From Oryzias latipes (Eukaryota > Chordata > Actinopteri > Beloniformes > Adrianichthyidae): DNA of 64,000 nt. A model generated the notes under the pieces. It was given only the letters and a program-made list of their open reading frames with translations, was not told where the DNA came from and did not search any database. The stretch is taken from assembly GCF_002234675.1 (NCBI RefSeq), contig NC_019867.2, positions 7,057,561 to 7,121,560 of the forward strand. The letters run 5' to 3'. Shown here in pieces: positions 38,263 through 52,088 of the stretch. Position 1 is the stretch's first letter, and each line of letters starts with the position of its first letter. Position numbers and translations under genes: made by a program.

Positions 38263-39701
38263 AGGTGCCTTTGCTGTAGGTTTACAAGCATGTGTGGACT
38301 GGACATATATTGTATGATAAGATAAATAAATCACCCTTTCTGCGTCTGTATAGAAGTCACTGTATCACCCCACTCAAGGGAAACACTTTTTTAAAAATAC
38401 ATTGAATTTGTTTGAACCGTGTAAATGCATTGCTGGACCTCATTGGCCAAACAAATGAGTTGTTTCTGCCAATTCCTATAATGTTTTAAGAGCATGTTTA
38501 CAGCGCACCCATAAAGATCAGTGTTTTATTTGATGCAGATATGTCACATCACTTGTGGCGTAGTTTGCTCCCCTGTGGAGGGAAGAGCTGACGCAGAGAA
38601 ATAGTGTGATTGATCTGCTGTCAGAGGGGGAGTTAAAGAGAAGATTTGATTCGAGCAGAGAATGGAAGGGAGAGGTAGAGGAAGAGGATGCAAGCAAAGG
38701 TGAGAGGAAGGACTAAGTCGCAGGAAGATTTGAGATTGACAATGAAAGGATGACAGCGGGAAGGCGTTAAGAAGTAGTGAGAAATGTTCTAAAAGTTTTC
38801 ATGGACCCAGCTGAAATAGTAATAATTTTTAAAATGAAGTCCAACCAACTGGGAACTAGCTTTATTGCTTGTTAGACTACAGTTACGTTTTACTTTTTAT
38901 CAGCACATTCTGATGTCTTTGTAGTTTTTGGATTTTTTGATTGGTAGTTCTGGGCCTGTATAGAAAGAGACTCTTTCTGTTTTTTCATGGTGCATAAACC
39001 CACTGCAGAAGGCAGCATGTCCTTTTTTTTTACATGATCTTTCTGTTTAACATTGAGATAATGAAGGAAAAGAGCACTCAGAAACATAGGTAAACTTTCC
39101 TTAATTTAAAGTGTTTGCCTGTGGAGAATGAATAATGTACGATGTGAGCACAAAGACCAGCAAGGATTGGAAAACATTTTCACTTCAGGGGAGAAAAATC
39201 CTGCTTAATAAATGTTAACCTGTGGTTATTAGCTTTTATGAAATTTCTAAATTCTTTATATGTTTAATACATTTCATAACCATGTCCTTTTTCCAGCTCA
39301 CCTAAACCATTTTCTGACTTCCCTGTTGAAAACCAGTTGCTCAAGTTTGAACAGAGTGCAATAACTGTTTGAACGTTTTCATTTACCTTTTTTCGAATAG
39401 CGTTTACCATAAAAAAACAAGATAAATAAATAAACTGACAAGTTGCCAAGTTATCTTGAATGATACAATCATTTACTATTATACAAAGTGGATAAAAAGA
39501 AAAAAGATTAAAAAAAAAACCCACTAAAGACAATGAAATCCAAACAAGTCAAATAAAAAAGGTAAATAAAATAAAATAATTTGCCACTAACTACTTAGTA
39601 TTAAAAGCCTGTCTAAAAAAATGTTTAGTTGAAAATTGTAATTGTTTCGGTTTGATATCATGCACATCTCTTAGGATATTATTCCAAAACCAGAGTCTGG
39701 C

Positions 39702-39816
39702 ACCGGTATCTGCTTGGTGTACCCACCCCCCTTGGGTACACCCCAAGGGGGGTGGGTACACCCCCCTTGGGGTGTACCCACCCCAAGGGGGGTGGGTACA
39801 CCAAGCAGATACCGGT
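39702..39816. repeat. 115-bp near-perfect palindrome of GGGTACACC units
   Basis: Outer arms of 32 bases (39702-39733 and 39785-39816) are perfect inverted copies running from ACCGGTATCTGCTTGGTGTA to its complement. Inner arms of 17 bases (39734-39750 and 39763-39779) are also perfect, with a five-base bulge (ACCCC) and a 12-base centre. The interior alternates GGGTACACCCC and CCCCTTGG blocks. Confidence 0.95.
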
Positions 39817-41511
39817 TGGAAGACCTTAAAACTCTAGAATGGCTGCAAACAGTTACAGGCCGGAGGAAGACGATTGAGAGGTTTACAAACAAACAAAAGT
39901 TTAAACTCAACTCTAAAAAAAGACATTTCTCTAGAAAAGTGGGCCGTTATGGGAATAGTGGTCCTTCAGTTAAGTATTGGTGAAGTCCTGTGGTTGCTGA
40001 ACTTTTTCCAGCTTGCATTGTGTGGACAACAAAGCAGTGGAGCAGCATGTTGAAGCTGAAATATGGATGAGATTTACTCATAAATTGAACAGTGACTGAT
40101 GGCTCATCTGCAGTACCAGTTGTTCCATTATAAAAATTTGGCCTTGGAATCATTAGCTAAGCATTAATAATGCAGTTGCAGCGTTGCACTTGAATATATT
40201 GCAGTCAGAAAAGTCTTGGGTGAACCTGGAATGACTCAGACGGTGTCTTTAAAGAAAAAAAAAAGCAAGAATTGAAGAAGGATGCACGCTCTGGCAGCTG
40301 ATCAGTTTTTAATCTAACACTATATGAACTGGAAATGCACAGACAAATATTAACCACAGGGATCCTTTAAGCAAAAATATATAATCGGTTAATCAGAAGG
40401 GTGTCAGACTTAGACTTAGTGATAATAAAGTAATAATTATAAATTTTATCACATTTATACAACTTTTTTTATTAATTTATGCCTTAAAATCTCTTGAATG
40501 TCAGACCCACCTCACTTGTATCTTGTTGCTGCTTTAATTAAATTTAAAAAGCTGAATTAGAAAATTGGATTAGCAACCAACTGTTTGTTATGTACAAACA
40601 TGCCTGTCACTCTGATGCATCAGAAAGTTAAAATAACTCGCTCCTTTTTTTTTTTTACTTTGAAAGGAGCAGCTGCTCCTCTGCTCAAAGGTACGGTGAC
40701 ATTTATAAACCTGTCCATGCGCTGGAAACACTGCCACTGGAGGTTTTAATATTCACCTAGCCAGGCTGCAGGGGCAAGCTGAGAACTGCACTAATACAGC
40801 TGCTGCTTCTTTTGGCTTTTTCTTACCCTCCACTTGGGCTTCAAAGAATATCTGTGGTTGCCAGGCTTGATGATAGTTGATAACCTACAACTTTTCCAGG
40901 TTTCAAGACTCGTAGGAAAATGAATGTACAAAATGCTTCCTTCAGTAAAAACTTGCATTTTCTTTTCCTCACCCTACAGTGCCTTTCATCAAGATTTATA
41001 GGTAAGAACAGCTTTTTAACAGATCAGTGATCTCCATTATGGCCAATTCTGCTCCTCGCTGTAGAAAAACTAAAGTACACTGTCAAGTTTTATATATATA
41101 TAGACCAGTTTTACAAATCTTCCTCTCTGCCTTTAGGGGCTTTACTGTCTACAGCATTTTATACCTTTTTTCCTTAAACCCTCTGCGCTTATAGCACTGG
41201 ACTTTTTCCTTAAAAAACACAAATAGAAGAGTAGTGGAGGGCAGAAAAAGCAGCTGAAGAAGAACCCCTGCTGCGGGGACACTGAAAGCAACGGATGTCA
41301 GCGAGGAGAAGCACAATAAACATTGGGGAAATAAGATCTTGAAGGAAGTCAAGAATCTTCCAGGTGTTGGAGATAAAAGCCTTTCCTCTCACTCCATGAA
41401 TGAGTACCCAAAAAGAAACAAACACTCATACTCAAAGATCACTTCCTTATGAACCAGAAAAAAACATCCAGTGTTTTGAAAAGGTCATTTAATTAGAAAG
41501 ACGATTCATGT

Positions 41512-41874
41512 TTAAAGGCCCTCTGCAATGAAAATCCTGTTTTTGGTGTTTTTAACATCATCTTGGGGCATTTTTCTGATGATAGAGGACATCTATAAAG
41601 AAAATTAGTACAGGGGGTGGGCCACAAGCTCCCAGTCCCGAGCTCTCAGCTACAAGAAGGGGAAGGGGGGCGGGGTTGCTCTGCGCCAATCGTCCTGCCT
41701 ACAACGATCAGGCAAATTTCTAGTGAACTAGAGTACTGACACTATACAGAAACTATATCCTAGAAAATAACACAGATTTATTTTTATTTAGGCTAAAACC
41801 GACATAGTGTTTATTAAAAGACCACTGGGATCGCTTTAAAAATAGATTACAAAAGATGATTGGAGTGGGTTTTT
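41512..41874 (+). mobile_element. TTAA-flanked inverted-repeat element (copy E)
   Basis: Left end TTTAAAGGCCCTCTGCAATG, interior CATTTTTCTGATGATAGAGG and CACAAGCTCCCAGTCCCGAG, right end AAAGATGATTGGAGTGGGT. Non-coding. Confidence 0.78.
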
Positions 41875-43309
41875 CAGCTAAATATTTAGCTTAGTCATTT
41901 TCTCCCTTTTTTTTTTAACTCAAAACTCAACAATTCAGTTTTTTGGGGATCAAAACATTACTGGAATATCTTTCAATCACAAACTCATTAAAGTCTGAAA
42001 ACTACAGATTGTCGTTCCTCCAGGTCATCTTTGTCTTTTAATGGCTTTACAGAAGAGCCTCTTGTTAATGTCTTGGGTTTTTACTGGGCAGCCTGCTCTT
42101 TAAATTCTGTTAAATTCAAATGCATGACTTCCTCCAGCTTTAAATGCCTCAGTTCTTTTCTTAAAGGTCACACATTTTAATCAAACCAACAGACTGCAAC
42201 ACAAACTATGTTTTTGACTGGATAAAAGAGATGAGGCATTTCATTGTCTGAATGGAGATAACTCTTTAAACATCAACTTTTAGTTAAGTTGTGACTTCAA
42301 GAAATCTCAAACTGCACTCATTTTAAATTTCTCATCTGTTGAGAGTCTGTAAGCATCTTTGTAGCCCCGCTGTTAATTGCACTCATTCACACACACACAT
42401 GTCTCTGAATTGTCAAGGGGATGTCATTTCTGTCAGATCAGAGAGTTGCAGCATCTTTGACTTGCATTACGCTGCTGTTCAAGTTTCTCTCTTGCGGCTC
42501 CCAAGACAAAAATCACCATTCACGGTTCCTTCCTTTCTTTTATTTAAACCTTATTCATAAGTTAAGATCTAGCTTGTTTTTATTTTCTTCAGGAGAAGTT
42601 TTGTGTCAAGCTGTCCCCAGCTATCTACATGCATACTCTGACAAAACTCCTGTTTGTGGAAACCTGCCTGTTTGGTTATCAAAGCTTTCAGACTTGAAAG
42701 GCTTTTTCTTCCTGTGATTCTAATTTACTCTCTCTGTTATGGCTTACAGCCCTGGTGCTGTAATCAGAGAAACGGAAGGTCTTTGTTCCAAAGAACATAG
42801 ATTGCCCTCGACATACATTTCAAGCAATCCAAGTGAAGGGTGCACCTTTATTTGTAAATGCAGTTAGCGGAAGAATGCAGTCAACAATCCCTTTTTGACT
42901 TTTTGCAAGGAGGTTCTGTGGATAAAAGCCCTCACCTTGAGCATTGCATGATGTTTCTGTCAATCCTGCATCATGAGCAGCAGGCCAAACTTGAAAGTCA
43001 GCTCAGTGCTTTCATGATGAGTTACATAAATCCCGCTTCTTTCCTCCCACATGCTGTTGTCATGTCGACTCTGCAAACAACACATCCTGCGTATATCCAA
43101 CCTGTTCATTTATCGTTTGAGGGATTACATGACCCAATCAATATATTGGAGGGTTTAGATGTAAATAGTACCATGTTCAAATCCTTCACTCAATGCCACC
43201 CACCAGCCACAAAGCACAAAAGCAGCTTTGTCTCAGTCTCTACTTGCCTTGCTCTACATGTCCCAAGATGCTTTGTTACTTTGTGTGCACATCTTTTTAA
43301 GAGTCCTCC

Positions 43310-43690
43310 TTTTCTCTCTCCATCTCTCTCTGTCTTTTTCTCCATCCCTCCCTTGCCCTTTCACTTTCCCACTGGTAATTTGTTTTTTTTCTCTGGTGGG
43401 ATTTGGGATCCCATTCATTGGGAGCACATTGTTCGGCTCTTATCCACTGCGGCGTTTGGGCCCCGAGAGGCAGAATGGGTGACTGTGGGTGCTTTCGTCT
43501 CTTCCTCCCTCTCTCTTTCTGCCCCCATCTCTCACCAGCTCACTCCCTGCTTCTTGCCATGCGATGATGTCATGGCTTTTATTTGCTGTGGGGTACCCAT
43601 TGATTCTCTCTCCTTATTACCCACTCCTCATACTTCCCACTTCTATCCTGCTTTCCTCCAATCCCCAATCCTATACCTTTTATTTTCCTC
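43310..43690 (+). repeat. Pyrimidine-rich tract
   Basis: Dominated by CTCTCT, TCCCTC and TTTTCTC runs. It lowers the stop-codon frequency and probably explains the long reading frame at 42858-43778. Confidence 0.7.
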
Positions 43691-44987
43691 TTTTCCAGAT
43701 TTTTTTACGTCTCAAAAGGCACTGGGGGTATTTGTAGATGCTTGGATGTTGTTTTGCACACCCACAGAACATGTTTGACACCTAGATAGGAATGGCATCA
43801 GGATCTCAAATCCTACCGCAATTCCTATTTACATATCATTGGTTTAATGTCTCCCTTTATTCCTGTATCACCCATTCCTGTGATTACTATTCATCCCTCA
43901 CCAGGCTGCTCAGTTCAACACACAGCTTCTGCACTAATCATTAATCCGTTGATAGCATGGTGCCATTCTGCCAGAGCTTATGACGACAGTGGTAAAGGAA
44001 ATCATTTCAGTTTTTTGTTGTCGTTTATTTTGGAGAAGCTGCTCTGCTTCTTGGCTGAACTGTGGGTGAGAAATCTATTTCAGTTTAGACAAGACGCACT
44101 GATTGCAGAAGCATGGAGCCAAATCACATTCATTCATTTCAGAGAAAATTGTTTGATGGGCACAAACGGCTGAAAAAAGATGTGTTTTTATCATCTGGGT
44201 TTCCATTTAAATGCTAAATACTAGTAATAATCTAGACCTAATAGAGTACAATGAACAGGTTGTATTCTCTGGGTTTTTGCTTTTTCCTTTTTTTTTGAGT
44301 CTGGGAAGTATTTTGTATGCTTACATCACAGTAGATCTAAAACAAATCAAAGGATATGAGCATCAGGCCTCTTCTGTGCTTTGAAAATCTGAATATAATG
44401 AGTGGGTTGCAGCTCAGCACAGTTGTCATTCAGCATACAATGATAGAGTGCAGAGTGCTTCCTTTTACTGTATGAACAAATTGTCAGTGTCTTACTGAAA
44501 GGCCAGTGTCTTTGAAGTTCCACTGGCATTTGAATGTTATGATAAAAAGTAGCTTCAGGATGACGCATGTTTATCTCCAAGATGGGTGTAACAGTATATA
44601 GTATAAAAGCTCGCTGTGTGTCAGTCTGAAAGTACCACAGCCAGCAGACAGCTGGATTGATTACACGCACACAAAGTTAGCACAAAAAGGACGGAAATGT
44701 GTGTTTGGTCGAACGTTTCTTGTTATGACCACGTTGGAAAGGAGCATACAGTATAAACCAACTCTGTTACCATTGTATTTTAGAATTGGAAAAGAAGTGA
44801 AACGTCTTCAATAATGAAAAATAAACCAAGTCCAGTAGATTCCTTTTTTCCCCCCTACTACTTCAGTTTGCAACAGTAAAAGCTTTATGACTAAGAAGCC
44901 TTGCTCAATTATGCGCTATTTCTTTACTGCATATGTGAAATTGACGATCTTCAAATCGGTAAAGCATTGGGAATGCCCCATAAGTTT

Positions 44988-46674
44988 TTAAAGACCCTCC
45001 AATGGTGTTTTTAACATGCTTCTGTGTAGGCCTGCACAATATACCGCAAATTTATCATTATCGCAATATCAAGCTGTGCAATATCCATATCGCAAAAGAC
45101 AGCAAATTTGCAATAAATGGTTACCTTAGATGTGGCCAAACAATCTTATAGCAGCTTGAAGTGTTTAATGGATTGAAAGAATCCCTTTCTGCATTTGACC
45201 AATCAGATGGACCCCTTCACGTTGTCAACTAATCGGATGGCGCCCTATTATGTTGTATGTTCGCCTCCTATGTCAACAAGGGTCATTTGCAGTATAATTT
45301 TTAAGCTGTTGTAATGGAATGGGAATAATATTTTTGGTTGTTTTGCTAATTGTTTATATACCGCAAATTATATCGTTATCGCAATATTAATCACTGATAT
45401 CGCATATCGCAAGTTTTCTTCATATCGTGCAGCCCTAGTTCACATCTATCCAATTGAAATCCAGCTGGAAACCAGACGGCTTTCAGCGTGTCTTTGGGTT
45501 GTGTCAAACAGCCACTACCTACATTTTGCGCTTTTTCCTGGTATGAAATGTCGTCCTTTCGTGATCCATGCGTGACATCCATAGATCAGAAGTGTTTCTG
45601 GCGTTCGTCCATGTGTGTCGAGGGTTTCGGCCGATTTACGTGAATTTAGTTTTGAGCTGTTCAGAATTTGTTCAGAATTATTTGTCTGTTCAGAATTGTA
45701 CAGTTTGTATTTTCCGTAGTTTATACGCTAGGCCTGCACAATATACCGCAAATTTATCGTTATCGAGACATCAAGCTGTGCAATATGCATATCGCAATAA
45801 ATGGTTACCTTAAATGTGCTAAAACAAACTCACGGCAGCTTGAAGTATTTAAAGAATCAAATAAATCCATTTATGCGTTTAACCAATCGGAAGGACCCGT
45901 TAATGTTGTTAATCAATCAGATTAGCCCTTTATGTTTGATGTTTGCCTCCTACGTCGACAAGGGGTATTTGGAGTATGATTTTTAAACTGTTGCAGTTAA
46001 ATGGAAATGATGTTTTTGGTTGTTTTGCTATTTGTTTATATACCCCAAATCATATCGTTATCGCAATATTGATCACTAATATCGCATATCGCGAGTTTTC
46101 CTCATATCGTGCAGCCCTACTCCTGTGGCATTTTTCTAACAATGGAGGGCAAATGTGTGTCATGATTCATATCATGGTGAATCACGAGCAGACGAAAAAA
46201 ATGTTGATGGAAAACGCTTGTAGCTGTGACGTAGAAGTTAGTACGGTAAGCCACAAGCTCCCTGCTCTGCTCCATTCTGATGCATCCACCTGCAGACGGC
46301 TAGATCCATGTACGTTTTCATTTTCCTCGTCCAAGCTGGCATCTGGCTCAAAACCGCATGGCTGGATGGCTCTAATATTGCTTGCTATTTTTGCTGCACC
46401 GGTAATGTTAGGTTGGGGGGTTTGAGGGGCTGGAAGCTAGTGGGAGAGCGAGTTAACAGATGGATGATTGAAAGTGGGGGTGGAGTTGCTCCATGCCAGC
46501 AGTCCCCCCCACAACTCAGAGGCAAATTTCTACCAAACTTCTGTCGTTGTGCAGGAACTAAGTCCTAGAAAATGACAGGATTTCTGATTTTGGCTAAAAA
46601 AAGCATAATCTTAATTAAAAGACCACTGGGAATGCTTTTAAAATAGATCATAGATAATCAGAGTGGGACTTTTA
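44988..46674 (+). mobile_element. TTAA-flanked element (copy F), split by a hAT-like insertion
   Basis: The left terminus TTAAAGACCCTCCAATGG runs to 45026. The rest of the element resumes at 46120 with TGGCATTTTTCTAACAATGG and ends near ATCAGAGTGGGACTTTTA. The two halves join smoothly when compared with copies D and E, so the insertion is later. Confidence 0.85.
45027..46119 (+). mobile_element. Double hAT-like element with 8-bp target duplication
   Basis: Two same-orientation copies (45027-45437 and 45729-46119) each begin TAGGCCTGCACAATATA and end ATATCGTGCAGCCCTA, imperfect inverted ends. Both contain TATCGTTATCGCAATATT-type text. They are separated by 291 bases of other sequence. Only the outermost flanks pair: CTTCTGTG (45019-45026) and CTCCTGTG (46120-46127). 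Eight-base duplications are a hAT hallmark. No transposase is present. Confidence 0.85.
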
Positions 46675-46798
46675 GATTTAAAAATGTATGTTTATCGATT
46701 TTTACGAGTATTTTTATTTAGTTTTTGTTTAATTTGCATTTAAAGGTAGTTAGATTTTTTTAAAGGGAAATTGTATCAACACCACTTACCCATTAAGT

Positions 46799-47239
46799 CA
46801 GGGGTGTCAAACTCATTTTCACCGAGGGCCACATCAGGATAGTGACTGTCCTCAAAGGGCCAGATCTAACTCATACATGTAACTAAATGTAATAAAAACT
46901 AAACGTAACTACTCCTTAATGTTAAATTACTCATTTATTTATTATAACTTTTTAAAGTGACAATTACAGTTGCATAGAAAACATATGTTTGCTTGTAACT
47001 CTAGCATAAATCCTTTTAAATTTAATCCTGTCAGGTTAGGTTACATGGACAGTGTTTAAGTCGTAATGTGTAGTTGCACAATCCGATATTTCAAGTCCAA
47101 TTCCCCCTAGATATGAATAAATACACACCAATTTTTATTTTTTATTTAAAGAAATGAAAAACTTGTATGCTCTTGTGGGCCACATAAAATGACATGGTGG
47201 GCCACATCTGGCCCGCGGGCCTCGAGTTTGACACATGTG
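46799..47239. mobile_element. hAT-type MITE with 8-bp target duplication
   Basis: Left end CAGGGGTGTCAAACTCAT and right end GAGTTTGACACATGTG are inverted with two mismatches. Flanks CATTAAGT (46791-46798) and CATTAAAT (47240-47247) form an 8-base duplication with one change. The interior contains GGGCCACATCTGGCCCGCGG, typical of this widespread vertebrate family. Confidence 0.88.
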
Positions 47240-50200
47240 CATTAAATAAACGTAAAAAGTCCTTGGATGTTGCAACTACAGTAATAATAAAATATTAAGA
47301 TTTTGCTTTAAGCTGTTGGTTAGAAAGAAAGTTTTCTGGATTTGATGGACAGCTCTGTGGTTGCAAGTTACTGTAACTTCTTTTCCCATCTCCTTCTCTC
47401 CCACACAAATTTCAGTTCCCTCCCCACCCTTCCCCCTCCTGATGTATGAGAGCGACAGTGTCTGCATACCATGGGGGCACAGGGTGGCTGCCTTGGCAAT
47501 GGCCTAACTGTCACACAGAGGGGGAAACAGCCCTTACAGTCGTAGAGTAGCCTTTACTCCTCTTCTGTGGGCTCTCTCTTTCTTACAAAACCATCCATCT
47601 ATATAGATGCAACTCAGTTGCCAATGCCCTCCCTCTATTCCAACCTTGTGCCCGCCTAATACATTAAAATAGCTACTGTTTCAAAATGGGGACCTTGGCT
47701 GCAGGGGTTGAGTGGCTTTTATCTGAGGACTTGGCACAGTCATTGTTAGCCAAAACTCCCACTTTAGGATGTTGGCTTGCGGATTTCTTTCTTTCTTTTT
47801 TTTTTTTTTTTAAAGTTAAGCCGTCCCACTTGCTTTTTGGAGATTAAAGTTTGCCACTACTTTTTTAGATGCTGCCTTAGTGCTAGCATTAAGTTTAAGG
47901 AATAACTTGACCTGTAAAACTTGGATTTGTGTAATGCATCCAAATGCATGGTTGTCATTTTTGAAAAAAGCCAGAACCTCAAGCAGGATTCTCTAGTATT
48001 AATTCATATTATGCATTCAGAACCCAGCCAGTGCAGCTTTCTTGTGGTGGCTGAACTTCATTATCCAGCCCTGTTGGAATGGAAACAGAGAGTATATGTT
48101 TGGCAGCAGAAGCTGCTACATGACAAGGCAACCTCCCTCTTTCACCATATCAGACAGCGGTTACTTGCTGCCACCAACATAATCGTCTTGTTATGGCTTA
48201 CAAACGGCTCGTGTTCCTTGGCTTGTTTACCTTGGCTCTTGAGCTGATCATGTCTCCATTTTCTCTGCCTTCCAGTGTGGCGCTTCCTGATTTAGAGGCT
48301 CTTAAAAACGAGTGGTTTCAGCATCAAATAAAAAAAGACTATGGATACATTTAGGAAACTGTTAATATTAGGAACTTGGGTGGTTAAAATATCATTTGAC
48401 TTTTATTGCCACTTTGGTTTTCTATGAGTCATTAGGCAGTTATTCATTTGTATTTTATAAAATGAATAATCACTTAAGCTTAACACATTTATAATTTCTA
48501 AATAATGTTTGTTACAGTAAAAGTCTTGCATCAGAAATCCAAGAAACCTGTTGGCTTTTTCTTTTTCAGACCAAATCAGTTAAAAAATATGGACTTTTTC
48601 AGAGTAACCAGTGTTTCCAGTGTTTTGGGATGATGCGATCACACAAATTTCCACAAATTCAACCAATTCCCACAGCTTTTTTCTCAACGCAGCAACTTCT
48701 TCCAGTCACTGTAACTTTGCCACAGCTTTGGCCAATCACTTTCATTTTGAACAAGTAATGTTGCACTCTTTACATTGTAATTATAACATCCCCACTTCCA
48801 TGTGATAATTGAGATTAAGTCAACTCATAGAAAACCTAATGATCTGTTGATAAAGATGTGTAAACAAAAGCACTAAATGTACAATTGTTCAATTAAACGG
48901 TTATAAACAACTATTTTGAAACAAAAAATAAGTACTCTTAGGCACGAGTTGATCCTTTTGTGTAAATTTAATCAAGCATGCTGCTAAATGTAATTGTTTG
49001 AGGTTTACAGTTGCTCCCGCACAAACATGAAACAAAAGTTTGCTTTATTTTAAAATAAATGACTGTTTAATCTGGAATCTCATGAATGCCGTGCATTTCT
49101 GGGGTGACATAAAGTTAAACTTCAATAAACTTGGAAAAAAAGAAAAAAACTTTCAAATTTGTATGTCTTCCCTGCAGGCTTTAGTTAAACAATATTATTG
49201 AAAAATGTCCCAACTTTTAGTTGGAACTTGAGGCTTTTTTGTGATGCAGCAATCATTAAAAAATCTCCACAAGATCCTGGAGGAGCTGAGTATCTAAATA
49301 GTGACTGGACAAGACTTCTTGGTCCTTTTACCCTCTTTGTCATTTTATTTAGCCCCAATTTTGTCGATATTACCAACATTTCTAGGTATTTATGAGGCAG
49401 TTTGTGGATATCATTGGTCTGCATTACAACTCCAAGTGGTGCAGCAGCAAAACAGATAATTATGACCTTTCCAAAAAGAGATACTTGACTTAATTTAGCC
49501 TTTCACATGACTTTTTTTGATGTAGTCAGTAATTAGTTGCCAGAAGCTACAAGCACCCCACCTGAGATCCACTCTGTTGTGTCGAAACAGAAATTAAGCC
49601 GGTTCTAAACAAAAGATGTATTAATTAAACTGCATTGTGTTTTTTCTCTGGAATTCTTTTGGGCAGTTGAAAATGCGACATGAAATTAAGATAATCAAAT
49701 CAAGTGATGCTATAGTTTGTTCTTCAAGAACTATAAACTTAGTTATTGATGAGCAAAGTCTGGATGCAAGTCAAGACTGGAAATTAAAATGATTCAAATA
49801 AACCAAAGAGTATTGTTTTTTTTGTCTAACATTTAATCTCAAGCAGCATCCAAAATATTCTAAATGCAGTACCAAAAAAACCAATAGAAATTGGACAAGT
49901 AGCCCACAGAGGAACTGTTTCCTGTGCCCACAGATAAGCTGTCAGCACTCATTTCAGTTCAAGGTTAAACAGCTGGTAGGTGTCTAAGGTGATTTGTTTC
50001 TTTTCACTGTTTTCACTATCCATGCAGGCAGTGTAGGAGGCGTAAACAGCATGGAAGCATTGAGGCCTTTCAGGAAAAAACCTGGCGTAGTTTTATTTTG
50101 ACCACAAGAAGATTTTTGTCAGTATTTTGGCTCATTGAGGAGTTTTCTACATGGCTCTCGTCAACAGGAACCAAAACCTAAAGGCTGATTATGGAGGTAA

Positions 50201-51980
50201 AACATTTGACACAAGCCAGGACCTCCTGACTTTAATTGTAGCAGGGAACCTTTGGGAATGGTGAAGTATTCTCAGCCCTTCTGTTAAAGTCATCTCTGTC
50301 ATGATTGCCACAATCACTTAAGATCTTTAAAAATGTGTCATAAATAGAAGTTTAACTCTTAGTAAACACACCATTCATACTCAGTAATTTATGCCAACTC
50401 TAATCAGATGAGAAGACGCAGGCACACTGAGCCGCGGTGGTCCAGTGAGCCTCAGAATTGAGGCAGAATTTTGAGAAAGTAATGAAGACGGCCAATTTAA
50501 AGAAATAAAATCTGAGCAACACAACGTTTATTCCTGATTTGTTTATCCAAAGCAGATATTCACAAATTAAACATACTCATGCCACTGAAGTGTAGAATGG
50601 TTATAAGCTTAGTTACAGTTAAAGTGCCGTTTCTTGTTTGACGTGTTTGGTTTGTAGGTTGCTGTTTGAGTACTGTGGTAGTCTGCACTTGTGCAAGGAG
50701 TATCAGGGTGGAGTACCTGTCTTCACTGTACTTAATTGGTTTAATCCACCCAGATTCTTGAAAATCAGTGGAGGATTAAAACAAAGTTCCGGGTATTTTT
50801 GATCAAAAAGTGCACTGTGCTCTGTTGAAAACTGGTTTTATATAATTACATAATCAATATGGCAAATTTCCAAAGTTTTCATGAGATAAATATTATTTAT
50901 TTATATTTTTTCTTAGTTAAACAACTTTAATTGAAAGCGTTTAGCAGTTTATTTTTAGTTATTGAGTAGAAGTCAAATCTATTTTTGGCTGATCTGCAGG
51001 ATAAAAGGTTATCACATGAATAAATGTAAAACCAACTTTGAAGCTTTTTTTGTTCATATTTGCTTCTTCCCTTACCACATTCTCACAATTATTCGTGCGT
51101 TTTGCTAACTTTGCCAGTTGTGCCATCACTCATGCATCTGTTTTTGACTCAACCCTTCTCTGCACATTTTCTGCTCAGCTTTCATTTGCATCAAATGATG
51201 CATTCAAACCAAGCAGTTTTCACGGCTGTTTGAGGGTTATCCCGACTGCAGAGTCTACTAAAGACTTTGAGAAGCCAAAACAAACAAACAAAAGAACTTC
51301 ATTTTTTCCTATCTAATAGGCCCAGAATGGAATGTTGAAACCTGTGTGATAATCTTTGAGCTATATTTTATTTTCAAAAGCCAACCTTTCCAACTCTTGT
51401 TTGAAAGGCTGACATTTTAGGAATGCTCTTTTTTTTCTCAGATGGAAAAGTGTGTTTTCAAAAAGCCAAAATGGCACTGCCACAGTTGTCCACTGTTGTG
51501 GGTCATCTGTGACAGACATTTAAAGAAGGTAGACTCCTTTTGTAGACGTATGACCTGTTTAGAAAAAATGAAACAGATGCTTGCACTCCAACAGCACCTC
51601 TAATGAACAAACATCTATTATCTCCCAGAAGAGCCGGGCTTATTTGTCCACATAATAATTGCAGAAGGGAGTACACTAGTGTCAAAAGCCCATTACAGCT
51701 TTCCTATTTAATATCAGCAACTATCAACATTCTGAAACATATTAATTATATCACATGCATGTCTCTTTATTAGGTTGCTGCATGATAGACTCACAGGAAC
51801 AGGCTTCAGGTAGCCCTTATGCAACCCTCTACAACATGATGCCATTCTTGAAAAATATCTGCTTCATGCGTTAAAGGTTCAGACTGTTTCAGTATTGTAA
51901 CTGTATCCAACAAGCTGAGATGTTTTTATAGGTTCAAGATCAGATTAGTGATTAATTAGAAGTTTATAGACTGGAGGCAG

Positions 51981-52020
51981 CCTCTCTCTCTCTCTTTCTC
52001 TTTCTCTCTCTCTCTCTCTC

Positions 52021-52083
<63 letters not shown>
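51981..52083. repeat. (CT)n(TA)n compound microsatellite
   Basis: A CT-rich run from 51981 to about 52023 passes directly into about 59 bases of TA. Confidence 0.95.

Positions 52084-52088
<5 letters not shown>

Noticed and set aside
39652..39983. Several 60-90 codon frames over the palindrome
   Set aside because: They are translations of the GGGTACACC palindrome on both strands, with no protein features.
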